64,000 nt of DNA from Lentisphaerota bacterium (lineage in GTDB: Bacteria > Verrucomicrobiota > Lentisphaeria > Victivallales > Victivallaceae), in assembly GCA_015061685.1 (NCBI GenBank), contig SUWD01000008.1, positions 32,548-96,547 of the forward strand, given 5' to 3'. The number at the start of each line of letters is the position of its first letter. Position 1 is the first letter of the stretch. The position numbers were made by a program, and so were the translations under genes. Positions 18,501-27,678 of this stretch are shown here, piece by piece. A model generated the notes under the pieces. It made no database searches. It was given only the letters and a program-made list of their open reading frames with translations, and was not told the origin of the DNA.

Positions 18501-19056
18501 GGAGTTGAAATTCATGCTCATTGCAGAAAAAGATGATGACCTTTTCCGCAATGAAGTAAAACGGATCTCTGCATTGATCGGCAAAGTTGAATCATTCAAA
18601 GCTCCGGTCGTGCCGGAAAATCTGAAAGTAAGATTGAAATCATCCGCCCCGACAGGTACTCCGGCAGCAGATACACTCCCGGCGGATGGGAAAATCACGG
18701 CAAAAATGCTCAAAAACAGTGATAACTGTATGCTTGGTATAAATGATGCGTTTGTCACCTGGATGGAAAAAGAGCGTACCATGCTCACTTATAAACCGAT
18801 CGATTTCGGCAAAGAGAGTTTCAGCAAAATTGAATTGACTTACAGCACCGGCGTGGGTGAAAATGGCGGCAGTTTTGTCGTTATGAGCGGAAATCCTCCG
18901 AATACTATTGCAGAAGGCATCTTGCCTCTTTCCGGAGGCAAGGTGAAAACAATTACACTGGATCTGCGTAAAAAAATCAGCGGTATTCAGAATGTGAAAA
19001 TCCGTTTCAATGGCAAATACTGCTGTACTTTCTATTCGTGGCGTTTGATCCCGTGA
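15586..19056 (+). CDS. Large secreted LamG plus DUF6259-like glycosidase protein
   Basis: 1156 residues. Signal peptide (1-20, KKILLSLTGLCLCAAASLA), LamG-like domain (about 22-225, ending GDIAEVRVYDRFLRDGEVEDL), a beta-sandwich linker, then a long central region (about 530-1000) with the look of a TIM-barrel glycosidase of the DUF6259 type: DAAHIYRRFLSGKK, GCMALYHDEMLAARPF, YVGHDTEGFEEPLIG. The final ~150 residues form another beta-domain. Catalytic residues are not certain; candidates are the acidic residues in HDEM and DTEGFEE. Predicted extracellular or periplasmic glycan degradation. Confidence 0.65.
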   Translation: MKKILLSLTGLCLCAAASLAAKPVYHYDFTQKSNIILSDGAIQKDGFIRFDGEKSKAVIPGSENFKITGKGITVACIVRFAERPRLGQDMVGKGKAWLMSRNDNGIGFFGMRSEKKWELVQGGSKVEAGIWAHYAMTVERVHDAGRGWDYYRVNNFINGEKVSSGTFSHVKPFDDNNAPIMLGYGLGKEHWAMKGDIAEVRVYDRFLRDGEVEDLALAAPLVNLKRKDRFTLRGDFSSMLKTLDKKARSAEAKWLVAALKRSVEIGADQKDLQKLVQEKKDVFTLNSAEAIRLKWNENQQICRIMLTGDLAALVMINGKGSCFPLTSLFDRHARKELLSSYGIYWQIEYRKGRNRLESAFNYSDNVSWQASVGGNIAKVKWVHPVFTAEAELELKGKRLETSLRADATAGNHLLSQVTYPGVIFALKKTPQDTLLHMSGELIKNPSVNGPRIVSTTAYYPTGYVPMQFCAYYDNDSGVYFATEDPKAVSKRFMLKGQQRGIELNWLSWAPYKAGQKEYNSYIFSGKGVIETFKGDWYDAAHIYRRFLSGKKVFWYPEVPRKNMAKWFSDNPMWFTVRFRAKASEINQQRVFFYRNYFELPFGIHGYGVWDRAYGNTMTHYKPLPFVIPMVKKMKELGIYFKPYTDSQLWATLDGPFNKSDWRFSSHGKKYAIKNFNGSMNYETYSGLPYAVMCPACPPWQDEQIRRLKEMVDFGCMALYHDEMLAARPFTCYDESHGHLMNDPAMWLHDGYLPIMKRLKAAVPGYVGHDTEGFEEPLIGLQDGFLCWGPPEDVPLYRTVFGPRFDLIGRHFSYVWEFNGNTERRFFLIIGQQFVSGEQMGWCEPGEMINYPQMILFTKKLIHLRSGLLNFFNEADNLRPFKYSVAPEMTSYIWDGEGGKKVPCSSIPACAYGRNDGLKLVIFANLMLKEKGSCTPQINYAGKIAAIWEKGKDTPKIIDYNGSFSGKLDFDPLELKFMLIAEKDDDLFRNEVKRISALIGKVESFKAPVVPENLKVRLKSSAPTGTPAADTLPADGKITAKMLKNSDNCMLGINDAFVTWMEKERTMLTYKPIDFGKESFSKIELTYSTGVGENGGSFVVMSGNPPNTIAEGILPLSGGKVKTITLDLRKKISGIQNVKIRFNGKYCCTFYSWRLIP

Positions 19057-19083
19057 CATGTCCCCAAAAGAGAAAGTGAAAAA

Positions 19084-22000
19084 ATGAAAATTTCACAAAA
19101 GCTGTACGCCATGCCGGAGCTTCAGGAGTTGAACCGGCTGCCGATGCACGGTGCGGAAATCCCTTTCCATGACCGTGAAACGGCATTGACCGGGGAGTGG
19201 AAAAAATCGAAGTATTTCCGCTTACTTGACGGTCAATGGGATTTCCGGCTTTACCGCTGCCCGGAGGCTGTACCGGCAGATTTCGCTGCAGAAAATTTTT
19301 CCGATCCGGAAATTTTCAAACTCCAAGTCCCCTCAAACTGGACTTTGGCAGGCTTGTGGGATAAACCTGTTTATACCAACATCCAGATGCCTTTTTTGGA
19401 AAATTTTGAGCTGCCGGAGGAAAATCCGACCGGCATTTACCGCAAAACCTTTTCCGTCCCGGCTTCGTGGCTTAAGCGACGCACTGTTCTGCACATCGGC
19501 GGAGCTGAAAGTTACCTTGAGGTTTATCTCAACGGTACTTTTGTCGGCATGGGTAAAGATACCCGTCTGCCTTCGGAATTTGATTTGACCCCGTACCTGA
19601 AAAAGGGCGGTAATCTGCTTGTCTGCAAAGTCATCCGCTGGTCAGATTCATCTTTTATTGAGGATCAGGATCAGTGGTGGATGGCGGGCATCTACCGCAG
19701 TGTGTGGCTTTACAATACGGGGTTTTCTTTTATTGAAGACCTCTATGTGAATGGCGACTTCGATTATGAAAACGGTAAAGGTTTGCTCCATATTGAAAAC
19801 AAAAGCGGTTTTTATTCTCCGGCATGGAGTTCAAAGGGACCGCGGGATCCGATGAAACTTCATTTGACTCTTTATGACAGATGCAATGAAGTTCTCTGGG
19901 ACAAAGAAGAGGTTGTTTCTCCGTTGTTCCGGGATGAGGGGTACTGCACTGCAATCGATGCAGTTTTTGATAATATTCAGCCGTGGTCGGCGGAATCACC
20001 GGAACTTTATACGCTGATTGTGGAATTTCTGGATAAAGGCGGCAAACTTCTTGACTGCCGCCGCAAACGGCTGGGATTCCGCAATATCCGTATTGAGGGC
20101 AGAGATCTGCTTTTCAACGGCAAACGGGTATTCATCCGGGGAGTCAACCGCCATGAACACAATATGCTCACCGGCAAGACCCTTTCGCTGGAGGATATGC
20201 TTTCTGATATAAAGATGATGAAGCAGTATAACTTCAACGCTGTCCGTACCAGCCATTATCCCAATGATCACCGCTGGTACGGGTTGTGCGATGAGTATGG
20301 TATTTACGTCGTGGATGAAGCAAATGCAGAATCCCACGCCCTTTATCATCTGCTCTGCCGGGATCCGAGGTGGAAAAATGCTTTTGTTTCCAGAGGCGAA
20401 AGAATGGTGCTGCGGGACCGTTCTTTCACCAGTATATTCTGCTGGTCAACCGGCAATGAATCCGGAAACGGCGAAAATCATATCGCCGAGATCAGGGCAA
20501 TGAAAGCTCTTGATCCGACCCGCCTGATCCACCACGAGGGGGAAGTGAAAAAATTCTGGCATCAGGGAGCCAATGTGATGCACAGCAAAATGAAGTGGAT
20601 GAATAATTTCTATGATCCGATGTATCCGGCTCCGTCGGAATTGGCAGAATATTCTGCCGATCCGGAAACGGATCGTCCCATGATCATGAGCGAATATGCT
20701 CATGCTATGGGCAACAGTTCCGGTTCGCTTTGCGATTACTGGGATCTGATCTTTTCCAAAACCGGTTTGCAGGGCGGATTCATCTGGGACTGGATCGATC
20801 AGGGATTGCTGGTCAAGCGTGAGGATGGTAAAGAGATGATGGCATACGGAGGAGACTTCGGTGAAAAGCGTCACGATTTTGATTTCTGCTGCAATGGCAT
20901 GATATCATCTGACCACCGTCCGCATCCGGGGATGTTTGAATTCCGTCATTTGGTTCAGCCGGTAAAAATTTCCTGGCATGATCCGGAAAAGCTCTCTTTC
21001 AAACTGACCAACCGCCGGGATTTCACCACTTTGCAGGATCTTGCCGGAGTCTGGAAAATGGAGGTGGACGGCAATATTGTGCTTTCCGGTAAAATTCCGG
21101 ATTTCAGCACCGTTGCTCCGGGAGAAAGTATGGATTTTCTCCTGCCGTTGAAAGCTGGTTTTTCCGGCAGAGAGGCTTTTGTGACCTTTGAATTTTACCT
21201 TGCTGAAAATAAATCATGGGCATCTGCCGGCACGCTTATTGCACACGACCAGCTTGAATTGACCGGGAAGATCCGTCTTGAATTTCCGGCAGCAAAAAAA
21301 TCTGTCACCAGACCGGAGATAATTGAAAAGGATGACACTCTGACCCTTGTCAATGGAAAAACTTCCATCATCATTAACCGCAAAGATGGTACGGGGGTGA
21401 TGAAACGATCCGGAAAAATTATTCTGACTAAGCTCTTTGAGTGCAATCTTTTCCGTGCCGGTACCGATAATGACGGTATCCGTGGCTGGACAGGGCAGGA
21501 ACATAAGCCGCTTGCCAAGTGGCTCAATGCCGGATTGGATCATCTTGAAACGATTGATTGCCGTATGACTTTTTCCGGAGAGCAGCTGCGTATAGCCGGA
21601 AAATTGACCGGAAGGGATCCGGGGGCAAAGATCAGTTTCATCCGGAAGATCAAAATGCTTCCCGATGGCTCTTTTTGTTTCATTCAGGAGTATAAGCTGC
21701 CGGAAAAATTCCCCGCCATGCCCCGCATCGGTGTTACGGCGATGACCGCTGCCGGATTTGAAAAAGCCGGATGGTTCGGCAGAGGCCCATGGGAAAACTA
21801 TTCCGACCGCAAAAGATCCGCCCATGTCGGCAGATATGAAGCATCGGTATCAGAACTTCATGAGGATACATACGTTCTGCCGCAGGAAAACGGCAACCGC
21901 TGCGATGTCCGCAGTTTAACATTGAAGTCAAAGAAAAATACTCTGCATATTTCTGCGGAAATCCCGTTTGAATTCAGCGTGAGCCACTATACTGCCAATG

Positions 22001-22173
22001 ATCTTTATGAAACGCTGCATCAATGTGACCTTGTCCCCCGGAAAGAGACGGTCATCAATATCGATCTTGCCCAGAGAGGAGTCGGGACCGGTTCCTGCGG
22101 ACCGCAGACTTTGGAACAATATGAGCTGAATGAAAAGAACTACCGCTTTGAATTCACTGTTTTTGCGGAATAA
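19084..22173 (+). CDS. lacZ: Beta-galactosidase, glycoside hydrolase family 2 (LacZ type)
   Basis: 1029 residues, nearly the length of Escherichia coli LacZ. Domain order is GH2 sugar-binding (1-220), immunoglobulin-like (220-340), TIM barrel (340-630), then the Bgal small-chain domains. Diagnostic motifs are GVNRHEHNMLTGKTL, AVRTSHYPND, acid/base glutamate in CWSTGNESGNG (near 458) and nucleophile glutamate in MIMSEYAHAMGNSSG (near 536). No signal peptide, so it acts on imported oligosaccharides. It is the last gene of the 12-kb operon and is followed by a terminator. Confidence 0.95.
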   Translation: MKISQKLYAMPELQELNRLPMHGAEIPFHDRETALTGEWKKSKYFRLLDGQWDFRLYRCPEAVPADFAAENFSDPEIFKLQVPSNWTLAGLWDKPVYTNIQMPFLENFELPEENPTGIYRKTFSVPASWLKRRTVLHIGGAESYLEVYLNGTFVGMGKDTRLPSEFDLTPYLKKGGNLLVCKVIRWSDSSFIEDQDQWWMAGIYRSVWLYNTGFSFIEDLYVNGDFDYENGKGLLHIENKSGFYSPAWSSKGPRDPMKLHLTLYDRCNEVLWDKEEVVSPLFRDEGYCTAIDAVFDNIQPWSAESPELYTLIVEFLDKGGKLLDCRRKRLGFRNIRIEGRDLLFNGKRVFIRGVNRHEHNMLTGKTLSLEDMLSDIKMMKQYNFNAVRTSHYPNDHRWYGLCDEYGIYVVDEANAESHALYHLLCRDPRWKNAFVSRGERMVLRDRSFTSIFCWSTGNESGNGENHIAEIRAMKALDPTRLIHHEGEVKKFWHQGANVMHSKMKWMNNFYDPMYPAPSELAEYSADPETDRPMIMSEYAHAMGNSSGSLCDYWDLIFSKTGLQGGFIWDWIDQGLLVKREDGKEMMAYGGDFGEKRHDFDFCCNGMISSDHRPHPGMFEFRHLVQPVKISWHDPEKLSFKLTNRRDFTTLQDLAGVWKMEVDGNIVLSGKIPDFSTVAPGESMDFLLPLKAGFSGREAFVTFEFYLAENKSWASAGTLIAHDQLELTGKIRLEFPAAKKSVTRPEIIEKDDTLTLVNGKTSIIINRKDGTGVMKRSGKIILTKLFECNLFRAGTDNDGIRGWTGQEHKPLAKWLNAGLDHLETIDCRMTFSGEQLRIAGKLTGRDPGAKISFIRKIKMLPDGSFCFIQEYKLPEKFPAMPRIGVTAMTAAGFEKAGWFGRGPWENYSDRKRSAHVGRYEASVSELHEDTYVLPQENGNRCDVRSLTLKSKKNTLHISAEIPFEFSVSHYTANDLYETLHQCDLVPRKETVINIDLAQRGVGTGSCGPQTLEQYELNEKNYRFEFTVFAE

Positions 22174-22191
22174 GCAGCACAATATTTCGAA

Positions 22192-22240
22192 AAGGGGCTG
22201 TCACAAAACCTCATGTTTTTGCAGCAGCCCCTTGTTTTTA
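22192..22240 (+). terminator. Terminator of the first carbohydrate operon
   Basis: AAGGGGCTG (22192-22200) pairs with CAGCCCCTT (22225-22233), followed by GTTTTT. Confidence 0.85.
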
Positions 22241-22311
22241 CGGCAGATTTGAAATCACTTCAATGAGATTTTATCGGGAAAGATCCCGGTCATACGCATT
22301 TTCGCTCCACT

Positions 22312-23382
22312 TTATTTGTTTTTCATCCAGTCACAGAGACGGAATGGTACAGTTGCTCTTTCGGCGATCCTCTCACAGGGAGTTATTTGAGCAATGACTT
22401 CATCCAGTGTGGTTTCAGCAAGACAGGTACACCAGTCTCCGGCACCGTAATAAATACGCAGAACCTCATCATCTTCGAGGATGGCACCGCAGGGGAAAAT
22501 GCAGTTTTCCACATAAAGATCATCGTTTCCGGTTTCATAAGGAGCTTCAGCGAGCATCAGCGGATTTTTGGTGATGCCGATCAATCTGGTCGGGTCATCC
22601 GGGGAAAAGAGTGCCGCCCCGGCGGCGTAACGTTTATCCCAGGAAAGATATTTCAATCTGACTTTTCTTTCCGGATCACTGTCAACCGCATGGAAAATAA
22701 GCAGATAACCGTATTTTGTTTTAATGGGTGGGGCGCCGCCGCCGATTTTGACATTGGCATAAGGAACATCTTCCACGCCCAGAAGCAGCTCTGAATCGCC
22801 CCAATAACGCAGATCCGGAGAGAGACTGTACCAGATATGAAACGGTTCTTTGTATTGGTTTGCCGGGCGTTCCAGACGCATATACAGCCCCTCTTGGGTC
22901 TTGAAAGGGCAGAGGATCATATTGCGTTGCTGGGGCATGCCCAGGCAGATACAGTCAAAATCGGTACCTTTACCCCGCCAACGGGCAATGCCGGGGCGTT
23001 CGGAGTGGCTGCCGTTGAAGCAGAAACTTGCATAAAGTTCCCCATCCAGAACAGTAAGGCGGGTATCATTGCACCAGAGCAGTTCTTCTTCCTGATACCA
23101 GAAATGGCACGGCTCTCCGGCGATAGTGAAGTTGATCCCGTCATCACTGGTTCCGAAACCGGTTCCCATCCATTCTGCGGGTGGATAATTTTCTCCGAAG
23201 TAATCGACCCGCGGTGCAATGTAGTATTTATCGTTGAGCTTGGCAGCTCCGGCATTGAAAGCAAAGTCGGCAGGATAGGGAATATCGTTTTTGGTGAGGA
23301 TAGGATTCCCGGAATAACGGCGGATTACCGGCGGAGCGGTGAATGCTCCGGTCGGAGCTTTTTTGACGAAAAAATTTTCCAT
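22312..23382 (-). CDS. GH130-like / five-bladed beta-propeller glycosidase or phosphorylase
   Basis: 356 residues, no signal peptide. Repeated blade-like segments (NPILTKNDIPYPADFAFNAGAA, WMGTGFGTSDDGINF, CNDTRLTVLDGELYASF, IKTKYGYLLIFHAVD, IGITKNPLMLAEAPYE, VENCIFPCGAI) match the GH130 beta-mannoside phosphorylase family and its relatives. Phosphorolysis or hydrolysis of beta-mannosidic oligosaccharides is the likely activity. It is transcribed toward lacZ; its upstream region contains one copy of a 101-bp repeat seen again at 43.2 kb. Confidence 0.8.
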   Translation of the reverse strand: MENFFVKKAPTGAFTAPPVIRRYSGNPILTKNDIPYPADFAFNAGAAKLNDKYYIAPRVDYFGENYPPAEWMGTGFGTSDDGINFTIAGEPCHFWYQEEELLWCNDTRLTVLDGELYASFCFNGSHSERPGIARWRGKGTDFDCICLGMPQQRNMILCPFKTQEGLYMRLERPANQYKEPFHIWYSLSPDLRYWGDSELLLGVEDVPYANVKIGGGAPPIKTKYGYLLIFHAVDSDPERKVRLKYLSWDKRYAAGAALFSPDDPTRLIGITKNPLMLAEAPYETGNDDLYVENCIFPCGAILEDDEVLRIYYGAGDWCTCLAETTLDEVIAQITPCERIAERATVPFRLCDWMKNK

Positions 23383-23415
23383 CTTTTATCATTCTCAGTT
23401 ATTGTTTCATTTTTA

Positions 23416-23516
23416 CCGGTTTGACGAACCACAACTTATGTGATATGTTTTACACGTTAACAAAAATGTTTGTTTATAAGCTCCTGCTTGGGTTTCACAA
23501 AATTTGAGACATTATC
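23416..23516 (-). repeat. 101-bp dispersed repeat, copy A (upstream of the GH130-like gene)
   Basis: About 90% identical to the reverse complement of 43182-43283. The perfectly conserved core covers CAACTTATGTGATATG and the inverted repeat AACAAAAATGTTTGTT. Lies 34 bp upstream of the GH130-like start codon, so it probably contains that gene's promoter or operator. Confidence 0.85.
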
Positions 23517-23734
23517 CATTCTCAATAAAAAATTATATTTCTTCCGCATAATTTCGGAGGATAACGGATATAATATACAGTTTTCAGAGAGGGAAATCCA
23601 CGTGCCGGGAAATTTTTTTCCGGTATGTTGTGATAAGAGCTTGATAAAAGTATTTGCAACAGTTGGAAAATTGTGAAATTTGCTGCGATTTTTTGTTGCT
23701 TCATTTGAGACAGGTGTTTACAGTGAAGTCCCAT

Positions 23735-23939
23735 CGGCAACCCACAATCCCTTTTCGCCGGGCTGCCAAAAAAAATAAGCCAGTCGGATGACTTGCTTGG
23801 ATAATAGTAGCCCGGGCGGGGATTGACGAGGAGCATTTTTGCTCCGAGAGCCTGAGCATTAGCGAAGGCAACCCACAATCCCTTTTCGCCGGGCAGCCAA
23901 AAAAAATAAGCCAGTCGAAAGACTGGCTTGAATTTTTTT

Positions 23940-23966
<27 letters not shown>
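23735..23966 (-). repeat. Tandem duplication of tRNA-Arg 3' end and downstream sequence
   Basis: Two copies, offset by 131-135 bp, of a ~95-bp block: CCCACAATCCC at 23741 and 23872, GCCAAAAAAAATAAGCCAGTC at both, then TAGCCCGGGCGGGGAT at 23808 and 23943. Only the right-hand copy continues into the intact tRNA. The left-hand copy contains just the tRNA acceptor/T-arm end and a decayed terminator. Confidence 0.85.
23899..23929 (-). terminator. Terminator of tRNA-Arg
   Basis: Perfect 9-bp stem AAGCCAGTC (23908-23916)/GACTGGCTT (23921-23929) around a 4-nt loop, followed on the minus strand by a U-rich tract. Confidence 0.85.
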
Positions 23967-24015
<49 letters not shown>

Positions 24016-24090
24016 AAAAAAGTTAACATTATTATAATATGCCTCCACTTGGCAGTTTTTTCAAGTCCTTGCCGGAGGAATTTCCATATT

Positions 24091-24870
24091 TCAGCGATTT
24101 CTGGTGTTTCTTACCGGAGGTTGTTCGATTATTATCAATTCCGGCTTGGGCTGGATCTCCAGCAATTTGGTATTATTGAAAACCGGTTCCGGCACATCTT
24201 TGCCGCTGAAATAGGATACGATCAGCACGATGACCAGCACGATGATTCCGATAACGATCAAAGCGGCGGCAGCGAGGATGATCACTTCCAGGCGGTTGAG
24301 GAGTCCTTTGCGTTCATTATTTTCCTCATCCTGCTGAATGGATTCCAGAAGTTTTTCCGGCAATTCGCAGGGGATATTCCGCCACGGGCGGACGAGATGA
24401 TCTTCTTCTTCGCCGGAAATATCGTAGAGATTGCATAATTTCCGCAAATAAGCCAGCACATACACCGGTTGCGGGAGTTTATCGTAGTCGCCTTCTTCCA
24501 GGGCAACGAGGTAATGGGCTCGTATTTGAGTGGATTTTTCCACTGCTTCCGGGGATAATCCGGCGGTTTTTCTTGCAGCTTTGAGGATGCGTGAAACCTC
24601 CATTTTATCTTCGGTGGAAAATTCCTCCGCTTTTCTTCTCCGGTGGAGGAAGTGCGGATTATTTTTCAGAGCCGGCTGGATTTTATTTTTCTCCGGCACT
24701 TTGGGTGCAACATATTTCGGCAGGGTAGGCGGCTTGATCTGCGGCCGTTTGACCTCCTGTTTTTCCTCTTTTTTCACCGGGGCAGGGGGAACTGCGGTAT
24801 CGGTGTTGCTGAAAAGATCATCGTTATCCGGCTCATTGGCGGAATTCATGTCAGTTCCAAAATCCAGCAT
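24091..24870 (-). CDS. RodZ-like membrane-anchored helix-turn-helix protein
   Basis: 259 residues. Proline/lysine-rich N-terminus (1-70), a RodZ-type HTH_25 domain at about 88-160 (SRILKAARKTAGLSPEAVEKSTQIRAHYLVALEEGDYDKLPQPVYVLAYLRKLC, shown at 24390-24600), then one transmembrane segment near 195-218 (LEVIILAAAALIVIGIIVL). Unlike usual RodZ, the HTH is preceded by a long tail and the periplasmic part is only ~35 residues. RodZ links MreB to the membrane in cell-shape control. It lies 12 bp after ftsK in the same direction. Confidence 0.75.
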   Translation of the reverse strand: MLDFGTDMNSANEPDNDDLFSNTDTAVPPAPVKKEEKQEVKRPQIKPPTLPKYVAPKVPEKNKIQPALKNNPHFLHRRRKAEEFSTEDKMEVSRILKAARKTAGLSPEAVEKSTQIRAHYLVALEEGDYDKLPQPVYVLAYLRKLCNLYDISGEEEDHLVRPWRNIPCELPEKLLESIQQDEENNERKGLLNRLEVIILAAAALIVIGIIVLVIVLIVSYFSGKDVPEPVFNNTKLLEIQPKPELIIIEQPPVRNTRNR

Positions 24871-24882
24871 AATTCATTCCCT

Positions 24883-27471
24883 TTATCCTATATCAATTCC
24901 ATCAAAAATCAAAATATCCCGTTTATTGCCGCTCCCGGACGGAGGTCCGACAATTCCTCGTTCCTCGAGCTGATCGACGATTTCAGCGGCCCGGTTGTAA
25001 CCGATTTTCAGCCGCCGCTGGAGGTAACTGGTACTGGCTTTGCGGTCGAGGATGACCACTTCCAATGCCCTCCGCATGGTGTCATCATCGCCGGGGAGCA
25101 TGTGTCTTTGCACCAATGGTGCGATATCTGCCCGGTCTTCGGGGTCGATTTTCTCCATATCCTCATCGATTTCCTCATCGGAATCTTCAGTTTCTGCCAA
25201 AACGGTATCGTTGAAGTGCTGCGGGGCCTGATCGGAGACGAATTTAACGATATTTTTGATATCATCATCTTTGACCCATGCACCCTGAACACGCTCGATC
25301 TCCATACTGGAGCTGGTCATTACCAGCATATCGCCCATACCGAGAAGTTTTTCTGCTCCGGGGGTATCCAGCACGACCCGGCTGTCCACGAGACTGCGTA
25401 CCTGGAAGCACAAGCGGGTAGGCAGATTGGCTTTGATGACACCGGTAATGATATTGGTACTGGGCCGCTGGGTGGCGACGATGATATGGATACCTGCAGC
25501 CCGTCCTTTCTGAGCGATACGGGTGATATTGGTTTCGACATCTTTTTTAGCTTCTGTCATCATCAAATCGGCAAGCTCATCAAGAATGATGACGAGGAGC
25601 GGCATTTTATCGGGAATGGGATTGCCCTCGTGGTCGAATTCCGGTTCAGCGGGGCGGGGACGGCTGTTGAATTCTGAAAGTTTTTTAACGCCGACACTTG
25701 CGAGGATGTGATAACGCCGATCCATTTCGTTTGCCGCCCACCGCAGAGCGATAGGCACTTTGGCTGAATCATTGATAATGGGGGTCAGCAGGTGGGGCAA
25801 TTTTTTATAGGCATCGAATTCCACGATTTTGGGATCGACCATGATCAACCGCAGCTCATCCGGGCGGAAGCGGAAAAGCAAACTGACGATAAGCGAGTTT
25901 GAACAGACGCTTTTACCGGTACCGGTGGCACCGGCGACCAGCATGTGCGGAGCTTTGGCGAGGTCGAGGATAACCGGTTTGCCGGAAACGTTTTTGCCCA
26001 GAGCCAGCGGGATTTCCGCTTTGGAATTTTTCCACTCATCGCTCTCCATTATCGAACGCATGAAAACGGCTTCGGGTTTACTGTTTGACACTTCGATACC
26101 GACGACGGATCTGCCGGGGATGGGTGCGAGGACACGGATGCTTTGGGCGGCGAGATCCATACGGATATTATCCTGGATCTGTTCAACTTTTTTGACATTG
26201 ACGCCGGGTTCGAGGGTGATTTCGTACCGGGTGACCCGGGGACCGGAGACGTGTCCTGAAACTCTGCCGGGGATGGAGAAATTTTCCAGAGTCTGCTGGA
26301 TTTTGCTTTTAGCCAATTCGATGGCGTCGGAACTTTCACCGATGACATTGGTTCCCTGGGCGAGCATGGAGAGCAGCGGCAGGACGAATTCGCCATGTTC
26401 GCCGCGGATTTTTTCGCCGTCCTGCACGACTTTTTTGCCGACGTCGGGAATTTCTTTTATTCCGGCGGCAGAAGCGGGGGGAGCAGCTGCCGGACGGGAA
26501 GAATTTACCGGAACTGCGGCAGGAATGCTTGCCGCCGGGGGCGGTTCATCGGGGGGGAGCAGAGAATCATTTGCCGGAGAATCACCCCCATCGGAGTTGA
26601 ATTCTTCTCCGGATTGGAGAAGTGCCTGCAGCCGGGAGAGTTTACCGGTTTTTTTTGGTGTTTCGATCACTTCCGGGAGGATATCTTCTTCGTCATCATT
26701 ATCATCATCATTATCCGTGAGGTCATCATTTTCCTCCTCTTCTTCATACTCCTCCCCGTACTCCTGCAGTTTTCTGGCGGCTCTTTCCTCCTGATATCTG
26801 GCGATCCGGTCAAGGATGCTCCGTGAAATATCTCCGGCAGTGGAAATTCCTCTGGCGTGCAGGATTTTCCGGACGATCTCGTGCCAGTCGGAAATATAAA
26901 GGATGACGCCTCCGGAAATGACCATGATCCAGCCGACGACGGCGGTACCGATTTTGCCGATCCACTGGTAGAGATATCCGGCTGAAATTATATCGTAAGG
27001 GGGGGCGGCGAAAAATTGTCCGATAAGTCCGCCGGGAATTGCCTTTGCCGGATCGGAAGCGGCATGACCGAGACCGAGATTGTGGGTGACATTGATGAAT
27101 GTTTCCGGATTGATCGCCAGCAGGAGCATGGCTCCGGAAGTAATCAGGATTGTACCGGTGAAAAAGTTGCGGAAACTTCCGGCACCGGGCAGCAGCAGCC
27201 GGAATGATCTCAAGAGCATCAGGATCACCAGAATATAACCGGCAATACCGCAGGCGTAGAGCAGAAACCAGCTGAAATAAGCCCCCAGAGCTCCGACCCA
27301 GTTCGCCGGTGGTGCGGAAATGCCGCCGCGGAGGGAATTCCAATCATTGGATGAGTAGGAAACGACAGCCAGCAATGCGAGGATCATTGCGGCACAGAGA
27401 AAGATGTTCCATACCCGGATATGATGTTTGTTCTGCGGTTCATCATCCGTCTTTTTTCTGGTTCTGATCAA
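24883..27471 (-). CDS. ftsK: DNA translocase FtsK/SpoIIIE
   Basis: 862 residues. N-terminal membrane part with about four transmembrane segments (20-190), an acidic linker (EEYEEEEENDDLTDNDDDND, about 220-250), then the motor: Walker A GATGTGKSVCSN near 515, Walker B VIILDELADLMM near 630, and a C-terminal gamma winged helix (TSYLQRRLKIGYNRAAEIVDQLEERGIVGP) that reads KOPS-like sequences. It pumps chromosomal DNA at the division septum. The start appears to be TTG at 27471 with GGAG upstream. Confidence 0.96.
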   Translation of the reverse strand: MIRTRKKTDDEPQNKHHIRVWNIFLCAAMILALLAVVSYSSNDWNSLRGGISAPPANWVGALGAYFSWFLLYACGIAGYILVILMLLRSFRLLLPGAGSFRNFFTGTILITSGAMLLLAINPETFINVTHNLGLGHAASDPAKAIPGGLIGQFFAAPPYDIISAGYLYQWIGKIGTAVVGWIMVISGGVILYISDWHEIVRKILHARGISTAGDISRSILDRIARYQEERAARKLQEYGEEYEEEEENDDLTDNDDDNDDEEDILPEVIETPKKTGKLSRLQALLQSGEEFNSDGGDSPANDSLLPPDEPPPAASIPAAVPVNSSRPAAAPPASAAGIKEIPDVGKKVVQDGEKIRGEHGEFVLPLLSMLAQGTNVIGESSDAIELAKSKIQQTLENFSIPGRVSGHVSGPRVTRYEITLEPGVNVKKVEQIQDNIRMDLAAQSIRVLAPIPGRSVVGIEVSNSKPEAVFMRSIMESDEWKNSKAEIPLALGKNVSGKPVILDLAKAPHMLVAGATGTGKSVCSNSLIVSLLFRFRPDELRLIMVDPKIVEFDAYKKLPHLLTPIINDSAKVPIALRWAANEMDRRYHILASVGVKKLSEFNSRPRPAEPEFDHEGNPIPDKMPLLVIILDELADLMMTEAKKDVETNITRIAQKGRAAGIHIIVATQRPSTNIITGVIKANLPTRLCFQVRSLVDSRVVLDTPGAEKLLGMGDMLVMTSSSMEIERVQGAWVKDDDIKNIVKFVSDQAPQHFNDTVLAETEDSDEEIDEDMEKIDPEDRADIAPLVQRHMLPGDDDTMRRALEVVILDRKASTSYLQRRLKIGYNRAAEIVDQLEERGIVGPPSGSGNKRDILIFDGIDIG

Positions 27472-27591
27472 GGTTTTTTCTCCATAATTCCGGTGAATAC
27501 TATTAGCTATAAAATATAATACCTGATACGCCGGATTGCAAGGGGGATTCCCAAAAAAAAAGTTTTTCTTCTCCGGCAGAGTTATTCCGGC

Positions 27592-27620
27592 TTGAAAGAA
27601 ACTCTTTTTTGTACTATATT
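27592..27620 (+). promoter_or_regulatory. Promoter of the creatininase-family gene
   Basis: TTGAAA, 17 bp, TATATT. An imperfect palindrome (ACACAGTGCTGTG) lies at about 27636-27648, between promoter and gene, and could be an operator. Confidence 0.7.
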
Positions 27621-27678
27621 ACAAGCAGAACACAACACAGTGCTGTGCTTATAAATACCAAAAAATGGAGAAAACATC

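Noticed and set aside
24643..26794. Long plus-strand frames opposite ftsK (344 and 321 codons)
   Set aside because: Low-complexity shadows (serine- or phenylalanine-rich) of the ftsK coding sequence, whose motor motifs are unmistakable.
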